Shown: positions 34,989 to 44,403 of the stretch, piece after piece
How positions within the stretch are numbered: position 1 is the stretch's first letter
How the letters are laid out: every line of letters begins with the position of its first letter
Assembly: GCF_000717335.1 (NCBI RefSeq)
Contig: NZ_JNYZ01000022.1
Coordinates: 73,414 to 137,413, forward strand
DNA: 64,000 nt
From: Amycolatopsis jejuensis
GTDB taxonomy: Bacteria > Actinomycetota > Actinomycetes > Mycobacteriales > Pseudonocardiaceae
Reading direction: 5' to 3'
Position numbers and translations under genes: made by a program
The notes under the pieces: model-generated
Databases searched by the model: none
What the model saw: only the letters and a program-made list of their open reading frames with translations
Told to the model about the DNA's origin: nothing

Positions 34989-36107
34989 TCAGGCCCCTCC
35001 GCCGACCAGGCGCAGGACTGGGCGCTGGTCGGCATCGCCGAGCAGGTCACGAACCTGCGCGGCGCTGAGCTTCAGCACCTCAGCGAGAGCAGGAACGCCC
35101 ACGCCGTGGTCACTCGCCAGCTCCGCAGCCTTCTTCAGGAGCGACGGCGTCTCCCCCGGGTAGGCGCTCGTCGGGTCGGCCCGCGGGTCGTCGGTCGTGG
35201 CCAGGCGCTGGTAAGCCCGCCGAGCCGACGACTCGGTGGTGCGCCCGCGCTCGACCATCCGGCGGACGAGCGACTTCGGCGAGACGCCCCATTTCCGCCC
35301 GAGCCGGTCCAGAGCCGCCAAGTCCAGCCGCTGCGGCAGCGCCGCGTCCATGGCAGCTGCCGGCGTCAGGAATGCGGCTGCGAACTCGTCGGCCTCCTTC
35401 TCGACCGCAGCGCTGTGGCCGCTGGGGTCGCGATGCAGCAGGAGGTGGCCGATCTCATGCGCGGTCGAAAACCTGTGCCTGAAGACATTCTCGCTGCGGC
35501 GGGGCGTGGTGATGATGACCGGCCTGTCGACGATCACAGCCGAGAAGGCATCGACAGCGTCGATCTCGCGCAGCGGCCGTACGGCGACGACGATGCCGCG
35601 GGACTCTGCCGTGGCGACAAGGTGCTTCACCGGGCCGTCCGGCAACCCCCAGTGCACGCGGAGCGCCGCGGCAGCCTCGGACGGCGTCGCGCCGGCGGCG
35701 AGGACTGGGAGATCCGCCTCGGGCAGCTTGACGTAGCGCTCGAGCGCGAAGGTCAGCTCCCACACCAGGGCCGCAGTGGCCAGCGCCTTCTGGCGGTCGC
35801 TGACGCGGGCTGACCTCAGGCTGCGGAAGTGTGCGTTCACGGTGTCGATGCGCGCGAGTGGGCGGCCAACGCCGAAGAACCCCGGGCGGACTTTCAAGGA
35901 GGTCGCCAGCCGGTCGAGCACCTCGGGCCTCGGCGAGTTCACGCCGGCCTCGTACTGGCCGATCGCTGCCGCAGAGACACCGACCTCTACAGCCAGGTCA
36001 GCCTTGCTCACACCGAGACGAACCCGGGCCTGGGTCAGCCGTGCCGGCTCGAACCGACCGTTCCGGCCGGCCTGGACCTCGAACAGGCCTTGGCCGTCCT
36101 CACCCAT
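34989..36107 (-). CDS. XRE-HTH / ImmA-IrrE metallopeptidase
   Basis: A 372-residue fusion. Residues 20-75 are an HTH (LTQARVRLGVSKADLAVEVG then AAIGQYEAGVNSPRPEVLDR). Residues 190-260 carry the zinc metallopeptidase motif HRFSTAHEIGHLLLHRD with a downstream EKEADEFAAAFLTP, giving HExxH plus the third ligand Glu. Family members cleave repressors in response to DNA damage or phage (ImmA, IrrE). The C-terminal 100 residues are helical. The gene overlaps its upstream neighbour by 8 bases and lies 5 bases from the helicase, so it is the probable switch of this three-gene cassette. Confidence 0.9.
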   Translation of the reverse strand: MGEDGQGLFEVQAGRNGRFEPARLTQARVRLGVSKADLAVEVGVSAAAIGQYEAGVNSPRPEVLDRLATSLKVRPGFFGVGRPLARIDTVNAHFRSLRSARVSDRQKALATAALVWELTFALERYVKLPEADLPVLAAGATPSEAAAALRVHWGLPDGPVKHLVATAESRGIVVAVRPLREIDAVDAFSAVIVDRPVIITTPRRSENVFRHRFSTAHEIGHLLLHRDPSGHSAAVEKEADEFAAAFLTPAAAMDAALPQRLDLAALDRLGRKWGVSPKSLVRRMVERGRTTESSARRAYQRLATTDDPRADPTSAYPGETPSLLKKAAELASDHGVGVPALAEVLKLSAAQVRDLLGDADQRPVLRLVGGGA

Positions 36108-36792
36108 CGGTCAGCGTCCGGTCCTGCTTCTGGAGCTCCACGACCGGCGCGACCGGCACACCGCTATCGAACGACTCGACGTCGGATGCTGCGCCATCAG
36201 CAGCGAGCTCCGGCTCCCAGATGCGCTCCTGCCCACGCAGCTGGACCTTTCCGTCGCCGTCGAGCACGGCTACCGCCCACTCGATCGACTGCAGCTGCCG
36301 CGGCGTCGACTCGACCATGACCAGCACCAACGGCATGATGTCACCGACCGCCCTGAGCGCGGAGCCGAGCTCGCTCTCCTCCGAGGCGTCATTGACGGGC
36401 TCAAGCTCGCCGGACAAGCTGGGCTCCCACAGCGTCGGGTCGAGGGGAGCGGTCATGAAGCCATTCTTCCGGGTCGGGCTCGACGCGAACTCGCTCACTG
36501 CCTTCGGACTGTTCGCCATGCGCCAGACGTACAACAGGCTGTCGTTGACGACCGGGACCTCGTGTCCGCCAGGGGCCAGCTTGACGGACCGGAAACCTCG
36601 GCCCTTCAGCGCTTCACAGGTGTCGTCCAGCAGGTCCCGCCACTGGCTGCCGAACCCCATCGCGTACCGCGACTCGGAGACCACGTGCGCCTCGGCCGCG
36701 AGACCGTGCCGCGCCCGTACGATCTCAACGAGCAAGTCACGCAGGCTGAGCGCATGTGAGCCGAGAGCATCGGCGGGTGAGTCCGGAACCAT
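36100..36792 (-). CDS. Unknown protein, first gene of the ImmA/helicase cassette
   Basis: A 230-residue protein from ATG 36792. Mixed alpha/beta: RDLLVEIVRARHGLAAEAHV and WRDLLDDTCEALKGRGFRSV in the first third, an acidic middle, and PLVLVMVESTPRQLQSIEWA. No family recognised. Because it overlaps the XRE-ImmA gene by 8 bases, it may be the sensor, the peptidase substrate or the toxin-like partner; nothing in the sequence decides between these. Confidence 0.6.
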   Translation of the reverse strand: MVPDSPADALGSHALSLRDLLVEIVRARHGLAAEAHVVSESRYAMGFGSQWRDLLDDTCEALKGRGFRSVKLAPGGHEVPVVNDSLLYVWRMANSPKAVSEFASSPTRKNGFMTAPLDPTLWEPSLSGELEPVNDASEESELGSALRAVGDIMPLVLVMVESTPRQLQSIEWAVAVLDGDGKVQLRGQERIWEPELAADGAASDVESFDSGVPVAPVVELQKQDRTLTDG

Positions 36793-37702
36793 GGGTGGCC
36801 CTCCTGAAGCAGGTGTCCAGAACCGTGGCTCGGCCAGGACGTAACTTCAGTATCGCACACGATCCACGCACTAACGCTTCAGCTTCGGGGCGTGTCGTCC
36901 GATGGCTCGGGAGCCTCCCGGACTCTGCCCGTCTCAGAGCAGGGAGGGCACCGGCACCGGGCAGACTGACAAGGGCTGATCCCGGCCGACGGCTACGAGC
37001 CGTTTGTCCGGCGGTCGGCGAGGCGTCCAGCTCGCCCAGCCGCAGACCAAGTCGAGCGGCGTCGTGTGCGTGCGGGAGACGCGAGTGACCTTGCGCGAGG
37101 AGAGAGTGCCGCGGGAGAGATTGAGATGACTCAACGGGACTCCAGGAACTGCTGGAAGTCGACGTAGTGGCAGACGTCCCCGTGCTCCGGTCAAGACCGG
37201 TTAACGTCCTCAGGTCTCAGACGTTTGCCGGTGGAAGCGTTCCAAGCTGGCAGAGCTCAGCAATTCGGCGAGCTGACTCTCGCCCGCCGGTAGTCTCGGG
37301 CTCGGGGCTCAGCGGGGTGTACTCGCCCGACTCGGGCAAGCCGCCTGATCTCGCCCTCGCGAGGAAATGCCACGGATTTGAGACTGATCATGGGTGACAA
37401 GGCCGTGAGACAGCCAAGAACGCCCAGGTTACGCAAGATCGACTTGTCATGCGCGGTGAGACCCTACAGCAGGAGGCTCTCGCTATCGGCAGCTCGCCCG
37501 AAGCAGCGCAGTCAGCGCACGCCCACGGTCCAAAAGGTCGACGCCGCAAGGCTTGGCCAGGAGCGATGTTCAAAGTGGACGCCGAGCATCCGTAGTTTCC
37601 TCAACGGCCAGTTGTTCCGTCCCGATGACACCGTCCTTTACGGGCTGGCGCCGCGTACATCCAAGCCATTGTCGGCTGGTACGGGAGCGACCTGTCTTTT
37701 TC
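36793..37702. other. Long intergenic region
   Basis: About 910 bp between the helicase cassette (promoter side) and the 3' end of the Tad operon. Several short frames exist, but none has good codon use or recognisable similarity. A promoter for the cassette must lie near 36793-36900. No structured RNA or repeat noticed. Confidence 0.4.
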
Positions 37703-40603
37703 TCAGCAGGCCCGTTGGTTTCCGATGTGCTTGAGCTGCAGACAAAGAGCATCGGCAAGCCTGATGGTGTCAGGGGCGGGATGCTCGTCGAGATCGGACA
37801 AAGAGGTCGCAAGAAGATTCAGGGTACGCGGGATGCTGTCGTGCTGTCCTAGACGCGCTTGTACACGCATGAGGTCGCGGTAGATTGCCTCGTTGTATGG
37901 GTCGAGACATCGTGCCTGCTCGAGGAAGGCCAGCGCCTGCTCGGGATCGTCGTTGCGGACCTTGCGGATCAGGGTGCTGAAAGCGTCCAATACCTCACGC
38001 CGGAGCGCTTCGCGTGGAGATTCGATCCATTCCGCCGAGATGTTGTCGGCAAGGTCGCCGCGATAAAGCTCGGTGACCCGGCGGACTGCCGCGATGACGG
38101 CCGACGTGCCGCCGCCGCGGGTCGAGGCGAGCGTTTCCTGCAGCTGCCAGAAATCAACCGTCACCAAGGAGTGGTTGAGCCGGTAGTGTCCGTCGTGGCG
38201 AGTAATGAGGTCGAGGGGTTCTCCCCCATGGGCTCTGCGTAGCGCACCACGCAGTTGAGAAAGCGTTGCGTGGAAGCTGTTGTACGGACGGTCGCCAGGA
38301 GCGTCGGGCCACAACGCGGCACACAACGATTCGCGACGACACCCCTCGCGGTGCAGGGCCAGGTAGACGAGGATCTCACGTTGTCGGGGCGCGAGGACTT
38401 CAATCAAGTTAGTGGGTTCCGACGCCGCGCCGGTCAGGTGCAGCCGACCAAGTACCTGAAGATGCAATGGCTTGGTGCAGGGAGAATCCGCCGTGCGGTC
38501 CTCTGCGGCCGGCACGGGCGATCCATGTGTGGCGGCGCCTGCGCAGGGGAGACGCGGTTCACGACCGGCTACCTCCGTTGCATCCGGAGGATCGGCAGCC
38601 AGCTGGTTGCTGGGGACATCGAACGCTGGCGATGTCGATGTGGTGCCGGAGGCAGGAGCCATCCCGGCCTGGTCGAAATCGTATTCTGCGATCAGTTGAT
38701 CGGTCTGCTTCTCCTCGTCATTGCGGCCGAGGGACCGCTCGGTGGCGCTGGATGCTGTCCGCAGGAGCATGAGCAGGTCGCGGGCGTCGGCTTCTGGAAG
38801 AGTGAAGAGTCGGGCATGGGCGAGGGTATCGGCGCGGTCAGGGTTGGTCGCTTCCACGACGCCGTCAGTGCGCACACGTGCGGTGCTACCGGGTCGCCAT
38901 GGGCCGAGTAGCACCCCGGCCAGGCCGAACTGCCTGCAATTGTCGAGCACGGCGCGCATGCGTTGATCGGACTCGCGCGCGGGCGTAGCGATAGCGACGA
39001 GAAGGCCATGCGAAACGCCGGCACGTGAGCGACTCAGAGTTTCGGCTTCCAGGAGATCCAGCGCCGCGGCCAGGTCGTCGGCAACGCGCAATTGCGGTGG
39101 CACAAGGTCATTGAGGTCGTTCCCAAACAAGAGACGGGCGTCTGCAGCGGGGATCACCAGCGTGGCATCGAGATCCCCGTTCGCGATCTGCGCAAGCAGT
39201 GTCGCGACTAGTGCGCGTACGGCAGCATGGGCACCGGGGCCGACGAGTCCCAGACCGCCCTCACCCGCGCGTTCGAGTGCGACGGTCTGCCCTGAGCTGG
39301 TGCCGAGAGGAATGAGTGGCGGCACCGCCCTGACCGTGGCCTGCGCGCCGTCGATGGCGTTCAAATCCCGCGTTCGGTCCGGTGGTGCGGGCGGCACGGT
39401 ACCGTCCGGCGTGCGAGTTGCGGTGTCGTGGGCGATGCGTAGCGCGCGCACGACGGGAGCGCTTGTGGGGTCGGCGGGCGGCGGACTGCCCGGTCGGTAC
39501 CAACGGCGATGCCGCAGCCGCACGGTGATCGCCACGACGGTGATGAGGGCGGCCAGCCCTAGGCCGACAAAGGCTCCGGTCGGGAGCGAGATACCGACCG
39601 ACGGGTTTGCGGCAGGCTCGGTAGGTGTGTTGCTTCGAGGCCCCGGCTGCGGGATCGGCGTGGATGGGCGCTCTGGCCGATGCGCACCGGGTGCAGGAGG
39701 CGCGGCAGACGGTACTGGCTCCTGCGGTGGGCGCAGGACTGGCAGAACCAGGTTCCAGCCGGGCATGAGTTGATCCGGGTCGCGGAGCGCGCGTCCGTCG
39801 GGCTGTGTCCGGCCCACATTGAGGTCGAAGAGCTCTGGCCAAGCGTCCGGGTCGCCCAGCTCGCGTTCAGCGATGCGCGACAACGTATCTCCCGGTTCGA
39901 CGGCTATGGCGCGGCCGTCTGCGGCCGCGACACGAGGGACACCTGCAGCGTCTTGCGGGAGCTGCAGCGTCCAGCCCGGTTCGAGCAGATCAGGCGCGTC
40001 CGATAGCAGTGCTCTGTTAAGGCGGACGATCTCGTGGTACCGAACCCCCGAACCAAGGTGACGTTCAGCCATGCCCCACAGGGTGTCACCGTGCACGACG
40101 GTGTACGGCACGGTTTGATCGTCCCGTGCCACGGCGGGGCGCACCTGCGGCCACGGCGGTGCCGTGGCAACGACCGGTGCCGACGGAATGATCGAGGCTG
40201 TAGCAGTACCTGCGGACGTCGCCACGAGAACAGCGGCGACGAGTCCCGCGATCCACCGCCCGCGCGGAACTCGGCCTACCAGCCCACGAGCAGCGCGTAC
40301 TCCGTACCCGGTCTGGCGGATCACTTCGGCAACGATGGACATGGTCAGCGCCAGCCAGCCCGCCCACGCAACGGCCACGACGAGCCAGATGACGAGGTCC
40401 CCGGTGATCCATGCCCACCGGACGGACGCCCAGATCCGATCGGGCCACTGGTTGATGGGCGACGGGTCCGGCAAGCGGTCGGGAATCAGACGGGCAGGGT
40501 CAGCGCCGAGCGTGAGGAGTCCGCTCGGGATGCCGACGACAAAGGCGAGCAGGAACAGCGCGGCGAGTATGGCTCGGATGTGCTGCACCGCGCGGGAAGT
40601 CAC
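37703..40603 (-). CDS. Membrane LysM-BTAD protein
   Basis: A 966-residue protein from GTG 40603. Three hydrophobic segments lie in the first 145 residues. Two LysM motifs follow (VVHGDTLWGMAERHLG near 170, VEPGDTLSRIAERELG near 237), then a Pro-rich linker and another membrane helix near 345-365 (TGAFVGLGLAALITVVAITV). After a 350-residue cytoplasmic region comes a C-terminal winged helix plus BTAD: HLQVLGRLHLTG, LAPRQREILVYLALHREG and SFHATLSQLRGALRRAHGG. It thus joins cell-wall binding outside to a SARP-like transcription-activator fold inside. It is the last gene of the Tad operon (GTGA overlap with the TadG-like gene), so it may signal pilus or envelope state; that role is inference. Confidence 0.85.
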   Translation of the reverse strand: MTSRAVQHIRAILAALFLLAFVVGIPSGLLTLGADPARLIPDRLPDPSPINQWPDRIWASVRWAWITGDLVIWLVVAVAWAGWLALTMSIVAEVIRQTGYGVRAARGLVGRVPRGRWIAGLVAAVLVATSAGTATASIIPSAPVVATAPPWPQVRPAVARDDQTVPYTVVHGDTLWGMAERHLGSGVRYHEIVRLNRALLSDAPDLLEPGWTLQLPQDAAGVPRVAAADGRAIAVEPGDTLSRIAERELGDPDAWPELFDLNVGRTQPDGRALRDPDQLMPGWNLVLPVLRPPQEPVPSAAPPAPGAHRPERPSTPIPQPGPRSNTPTEPAANPSVGISLPTGAFVGLGLAALITVVAITVRLRHRRWYRPGSPPPADPTSAPVVRALRIAHDTATRTPDGTVPPAPPDRTRDLNAIDGAQATVRAVPPLIPLGTSSGQTVALERAGEGGLGLVGPGAHAAVRALVATLLAQIANGDLDATLVIPAADARLLFGNDLNDLVPPQLRVADDLAAALDLLEAETLSRSRAGVSHGLLVAIATPARESDQRMRAVLDNCRQFGLAGVLLGPWRPGSTARVRTDGVVEATNPDRADTLAHARLFTLPEADARDLLMLLRTASSATERSLGRNDEEKQTDQLIAEYDFDQAGMAPASGTTSTSPAFDVPSNQLAADPPDATEVAGREPRLPCAGAATHGSPVPAAEDRTADSPCTKPLHLQVLGRLHLTGAASEPTNLIEVLAPRQREILVYLALHREGCRRESLCAALWPDAPGDRPYNSFHATLSQLRGALRRAHGGEPLDLITRHDGHYRLNHSLVTVDFWQLQETLASTRGGGTSAVIAAVRRVTELYRGDLADNISAEWIESPREALRREVLDAFSTLIRKVRNDDPEQALAFLEQARCLDPYNEAIYRDLMRVQARLGQHDSIPRTLNLLATSLSDLDEHPAPDTIRLADALCLQLKHIGNQRAC

Positions 40604-41010
40604 GGCAGGCCGCCGTCGCGGACGCCAACGCCGAGTTCGGCCAGCGCGGTCCCAGTAGCCTGTACGCTTCCTCCCAGCAGTCCAATCGTCGTGGGTTCGG
40701 TGACCGTGACGGTCACGCGAACCGCGCGGCTACCAACCAGAGTGACCTGGCCAGAATGACCAGCGCGAGTCAGGTAGTCGGCAGCGGTCCGGGCAGCAGC
40801 TGCGGTGTCGATCCTGACGGCCAGATTGCGAGTGTCGACAGCTGTGTTGGCAGCACGGGCGGCTTCGGCGGCAAGCGCGTCGGCGCGAGCGATAGCGCGC
40901 AGCTGGGCGGAGCCATCGACTACCAACGCCACGACCAGCAGCAGCGTGGGTACCAGGATCGCGACCATTACGCTTACCGACCCGGCATCGCGCGGGCTTT
41001 CCGGTGTCAT
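40600..41010 (-). CDS. TadG-like pilus assembly protein
   Basis: A 136-residue protein with a short polar N-terminus, DAGSVSVMVAILVPTLLLVV (residues 8-27, single membrane helix) and an extracytoplasmic domain. The GSV/SV-x-hydrophobic pattern is that of TadE/TadG pseudopilins and of the Flp-Tad protein Rv3654c of mycobacteria. It overlaps the next TadE-like gene by 4 bases and the LysM-BTAD gene by 4 bases. Confidence 0.8.
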   Translation of the reverse strand: MTPESPRDAGSVSVMVAILVPTLLLVVALVVDGSAQLRAIARADALAAEAARAANTAVDTRNLAVRIDTAAAARTAADYLTRAGHSGQVTLVGSRAVRVTVTVTEPTTIGLLGGSVQATGTALAELGVGVRDGGLP

Positions 41011-41447
41011 GAGCTGGCTCGGTAGGGATCAGATGGGCTGGTAAAGGACCCGGTGATCGTGCGGGTGCCGCCGGGGACTGGGAGGGCGAGGTCGCTGAGC
41101 GGTACCTGACAGGTCACCTTCACCCGCACCAGGCCAGCGTGCCCGACCGCGATCTGGCCTGCGTCGATTGATACGTTGAAACCGCGGCAGGTAAGGCCTT
41201 CGCTCCTCAGCCGGTCACGGGCAACGTCGCTGCCAGCGTGCTGCGCCGCGGCCGGGTTGCGCGCAATCGACGCGGCTCGTGCGGCGGCAACTGCGGCATT
41301 GTCGACGGCTTGTTGCGCCGAGCTGACCCGGGCTCCGGCAATGATCAGCAACCCGACAAAGATCACGACCGGAAGCAACAGCGCGCCTTCAACGCTCGCC
41401 GAGCCCTCATCGCTCCAGTACCGACGAGCTGGGCCTCCCTGGTTCAC
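41007..41447 (-). CDS. TadE-like pseudopilin
   Basis: A 146-residue protein. EGSASVEGALLLPVVIFVGL appears (as DEGSASVEGAL...) near residues 13-35, the TadE signature in which the conserved Glu follows SV. A single membrane helix is followed by an extracytoplasmic part with two Cys. Probable minor pilin of the Tad apparatus. Overlaps both neighbours by 4 bases. Confidence 0.85.
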   Translation of the reverse strand: MNQGGPARRYWSDEGSASVEGALLLPVVIFVGLLIIAGARVSSAQQAVDNAAVAAARAASIARNPAAAQHAGSDVARDRLRSEGLTCRGFNVSIDAGQIAVGHAGLVRVKVTCQVPLSDLALPVPGGTRTITGSFTSPSDPYRASS

Positions 41448-41860
41448 GGCCCACTCCCCGTGTCCGGGACGGTGAAGCGTTCCTTCGCGACTTGGGCGCT
41501 CGCTGTCACTCGAATGTCCAAACCCGGGACCGGCACGAGCCGAATCGCCGTTCCCGACACGTCGACGTGAACCGTTTGCACGGTTTGGGTGACGTGGACC
41601 TCGGGCGCGCTCAGCACGCCGCGTCCGGCCCGCGTTGCGAACGAGCGTGCGGCGTCGACGGCGACTGCTGTCGTGGCACCGACCGGGCGGCCGGCGTCAG
41701 CTCCCGCCTGTGCGGCCTGCGCCACAACGGCATGCGCGTGCCACCACAAGCCTCCTTGCACGGCTGACAGGATCAGTACAAGCGTGAGCGGAAACAGGAC
41801 AGCCAAACCCACGGATTCCGCCCCACGGTCATGTCCGGCCAGGGCGGGGTCGCTGCGCAT
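41444..41860 (-). CDS. TadE-like pseudopilin
   Basis: A 138-residue protein with RGAESVGLAVLFPLTLVLIL near residues 11-31, the TadE-type helix; ESVGLAV stands where ASVEAAL is usual, so the conserved Glu is replaced. Extracytoplasmic tail of about 100 residues. First of three consecutive TadE/TadG-type genes, all overlapping. Confidence 0.8.
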   Translation of the reverse strand: MRSDPALAGHDRGAESVGLAVLFPLTLVLILSAVQGGLWWHAHAVVAQAAQAGADAGRPVGATTAVAVDAARSFATRAGRGVLSAPEVHVTQTVQTVHVDVSGTAIRLVPVPGLDIRVTASAQVAKERFTVPDTGSGP

Positions 41861-42282
41861 TACCTGACCTCCGCGAGATTGCGCGCCAGCTCAGTCACTT
41901 CCGGTTCAGTGACAGTGGAGCCTTTCCGCGAAACAGGCACCGCACTCGATGGCTTGCTTTGGCTGCTCATGTTCTTACCGCGTGAGGTGTTACTCGTCGG
42001 CTTTTTTCGTTTGGCACGAGCGTTTTTGCGCTTGTCGAGCCACTGGCTGAGGTTGGCCACCGACACGTCGGTGAACCTGGCCAGCTCACGGATTTCAATG
42101 ATCTCGGCAGATTCAGCGAGAATCTCACCCAGGTCGCGTTCAATGGCGTCGAGCTGCGCCGCTACCTCACCCCGGCATCGAGCAAGTTCGGCAACCCGCT
42201 TCGCGGCGGCGGAACGTTGCGCAGTGCGTGGCGTGTCATGGTCCTCGATGCGGCGTTCGATTTCGTCGTTGGTGGCTGACAT
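41860..42282 (-). CDS. Unknown cytosolic protein of the Tad operon
   Basis: A 140-residue protein from ATG 42282. The first 70 residues are helical (AKRVAELARCRGEVAAQLDA), followed by IIEIRELARFTDVSVANLSQ, similar to the start of an HTH, and a very basic stretch (KRKNARAKRKK). No family recognised. Sits between the pilus genes; perhaps a nucleic-acid-binding regulator. Shares one base with the TadE-like gene. Confidence 0.6.
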   Translation of the reverse strand: MSATNDEIERRIEDHDTPRTAQRSAAAKRVAELARCRGEVAAQLDAIERDLGEILAESAEIIEIRELARFTDVSVANLSQWLDKRKNARAKRKKPTSNTSRGKNMSSQSKPSSAVPVSRKGSTVTEPEVTELARNLAEVR

Positions 42283-42299
42283 TTCGTCGTCTCCTTGCT

Positions 42300-43184
42300 T
42301 CACGCAACCGGGCGAGCGAGCAGCGTGAGCCCGCCGACCGTCGAGGGTTGTTCCCACGGGAACGGGCTGGTGTTGGTGAGATCGCGCGCGGCGGTGACGT
42401 ATCCAAATGTCTGCTGCAACAGCGCTTCCGCCTCGACAACAAGGTCGTTGCCCGCTATCGGCTGCAGCGATGCGAGTTCACGATCGCACTGGTCGCGGAT
42501 CTCGATGTCGACCAGTTTCCTGCTCCATTCGCGGGCAAGCGCAGCACAGCCAGCAAGGTGCCGGGCGCACTCGGCGAGCTGCTGGTCGACCACGTCGATG
42601 GCGCGGCGAAGTGCAGCAGCCTGGGAATCACCGAGGTCCAGTCGGGCAACCAACGCCCGGGCGCTACGGGTGCGGTCCAGGCAGCACAACACCTCCCATG
42701 CCAGTCGATGGGCTGAGTACGGGAGATCCCGATCCAGCCATGCACGTGCCGGAGTCATCTGCAGCTGAGTTGCAGCATCGATCACCCGGCTTGCGGTGTC
42801 ACGTGCGCTGAGATCCATGGTCGCGAAGTCGCTGATGCGGTAGAAGAACTCGCCCGGTCGTTCGTCGGTCTGACAGGGCCGGTCCGGGTGAATACACGCG
42901 CCGGAGGTGAGGCAGCTCAGATTCTGCATGCCGCTGAGGACGGCAGAACACAGGACGAGGCCACCGAAGGCGGCGAACCACAACGCGGTCGACCCAGCCC
43001 CAACGCCGATCAGGACGAGCAGTGTTCCGGCGACCGCAGTGCAGAGAACCCCGCGAGAGAAAAATGCGCGCGCTACCGGGCGCCAGCAACGAAACCCTGG
43101 TGAATCTGGGTTACGCAGCGAAAGGACTACCTGTTCGTCGTTGCGTTCCATCGCCAAGAGTTCTGGATTTCCGTGTTGTCCCAT
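42300..43184 (-). CDS. Unknown membrane protein of the Tad operon
   Basis: A 294-residue protein from ATG 43184. Two membrane helices lie close together (about residues 44-85: VLCTAVAGTLLVLIGVGAGS, ALWFAAFGGLVLCSAVLSGM). The long C-terminal part is helical and charged, with many Arg, Leu and Cys residues. No family recognised. Its position inside the operon suggests an accessory pilus role. Confidence 0.65.
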   Translation of the reverse strand: MGQHGNPELLAMERNDEQVVLSLRNPDSPGFRCWRPVARAFFSRGVLCTAVAGTLLVLIGVGAGSTALWFAAFGGLVLCSAVLSGMQNLSCLTSGACIHPDRPCQTDERPGEFFYRISDFATMDLSARDTASRVIDAATQLQMTPARAWLDRDLPYSAHRLAWEVLCCLDRTRSARALVARLDLGDSQAAALRRAIDVVDQQLAECARHLAGCAALAREWSRKLVDIEIRDQCDRELASLQPIAGNDLVVEAEALLQQTFGYVTAARDLTNTSPFPWEQPSTVGGLTLLARPVA

Positions 43185-43203
43185 GACATTCTCCCCCGCC
43201 CGC

Positions 43204-43500
43204 CTACTTGATTTGCGCCTGGTAATTCTGCACGGCGGCGCGTACAGCGAACGCCAGCCCAATCGCGACGGCTAGGCCGATTGCGACCAGCACAGCCTTT
43301 TCCACCGATTCCGATCCACGGTCTCCCGCACCACGAACGCGGGCCCACCACGATTGTGTCCAGGTAGGTACGACAAACATCAGCCAAGCCGAGGCGAGCG
43401 CCAGCTGAGTGCGAAGGCGCCGCAGCATAGCGAGCGGATAAGACTGCGTGAACATGAGATGGTCGACTCCTTCGGTCAGACTTTCCTTCTCCAGGTGCAT
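43204..43500 (-). CDS. Flp-type pilin
   Basis: A 98-residue protein. The C-terminal 35 residues, GSESVEKAVLVAIGLAVAIG then LAFAVRAAVQNYQAQIK, form the usual short Flp pilin: a Gly followed by a hydrophobic helix with Glu near position 5 of the mature part. The first 60 residues are a long leader with a second hydrophobic stretch. ATG 43455 would give a shorter leader. It should be cut by the prepilin peptidase encoded at the start of the operon. One base downstream of tadC. Confidence 0.75.
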   Translation of the reverse strand: MHLEKESLTEGVDHLMFTQSYPLAMLRRLRTQLALASAWLMFVVPTWTQSWWARVRGAGDRGSESVEKAVLVAIGLAVAIGLAFAVRAAVQNYQAQIK

Positions 43501-44403
43501 TCAGGTGCCTGCCGTGAGCAGGCGCATCATCGCGGGAAACAGGACCAGCAGCAGAAACGCAATCAGCATCAGCGCCACTGGGAGTGCGAGGCGCTGGGAT
43601 CGCGAGTTGGCGTCGGCTTTGTCCGCAGCCAACGCGGCTGCGCGCAGTGTCGCGGATTTCGCGAGCAAGGTTGTGTAGATAGCGGCACCGTCAGCCGCGG
43701 TGGCCAGGATGTCCGCGAGGTCCGCGAGCTCAACGACTCCCATCCGTTTTCCCAGCAGACCTAGGGATTCCCAAGGGGTGTGCCCGGCGTGCAATGCGCG
43801 GCCGAGCGTGCGGCGGATCCGTACGAACACCCAGGAGTCGCTGACCTCGGCCGCTTCGCCGAGCGCTTGGCTGGGTGCGCGCCCGGTGGCACGTTCCTGC
43901 GCGACAAGGTCGAGGTAGGCCGCCGTGGCGCGGCGGAATTCCTCCCGCGCTCGGGTCGCGTCCTCTTGCACCGCCAGAACCGGGACCATGGATCCGGCGA
44001 CCGTAGCGGTCACCACGACCAGCCCTATCACGGTGACCGGCAGGTCGATGCCGCCGATCAAGGCCAGGACACCAAGCCCTGCGGTAAGAGCGAGGGCTCC
44101 GCCGGCCCAGGCCAAGCGCCGGGTGAGATAGCGCTCGGCGGTTTGCTCAAGCACGTCGAGGTCGGCAGTGGGGATGCCCCACCAGCGGTTCGACGACCGC
44201 GCGGAGTAGCCGGTGAGGCGACCAACCCGGCTGGACCAACGGCTACGCGGCAGAAGACCTTCTGCGCGGCGGCGAGCGCGGTCATCCAACTCCGCAACCG
44301 CGGCGGCAAGGTTGACTGGAGCCGGGCGCAGCCACGCCAGAACGCACACGATCGCGAGCCCAGCCAGTGCGCCGATGACGGCAGCAGTCGCTCCCGGGTT
44401 CAT
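43501..44403 (-). CDS. tadC: TadC-like inner-membrane protein (T2SSF domain)
   Basis: A 300-residue polytopic protein from ATG 44403. An N-terminal helix (MNPGATAAVIGALAGLAIVC), two helices at about 95-145, then a cytosolic T2SSF-type domain (AATAAYLDLVAQERATGRAP, HTPWESLGLLGKRMGVVELA) and a C-terminal helix (LPVALMLIAFLLLVLFPAMM). Works with TadB and TadA to extend the pilus. Overlaps tadB by 4 bases. Confidence 0.85.
   Translation of the reverse strand: MNPGATAAVIGALAGLAIVCVLAWLRPAPVNLAAAVAELDDRARRRAEGLLPRSRWSSRVGRLTGYSARSSNRWWGIPTADLDVLEQTAERYLTRRLAWAGGALALTAGLGVLALIGGIDLPVTVIGLVVVTATVAGSMVPVLAVQEDATRAREEFRRATAAYLDLVAQERATGRAPSQALGEAAEVSDSWVFVRIRRTLGRALHAGHTPWESLGLLGKRMGVVELADLADILATAADGAAIYTTLLAKSATLRAAALAADKADANSRSQRLALPVALMLIAFLLLVLFPAMMRLLTAGT

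Noticed and set aside
33271..35163. Long plus-strand open frame of 630 codons
   Set aside because: Lies opposite the helicase and ImmA genes; the product is rich in Arg/Val/Glu shadow sequence with no motif.
37378..37734. Plus-strand frame of 118 codons
   Set aside because: No ribosome site, no recognisable sequence, and it runs into the antisense of the LysM-BTAD gene.
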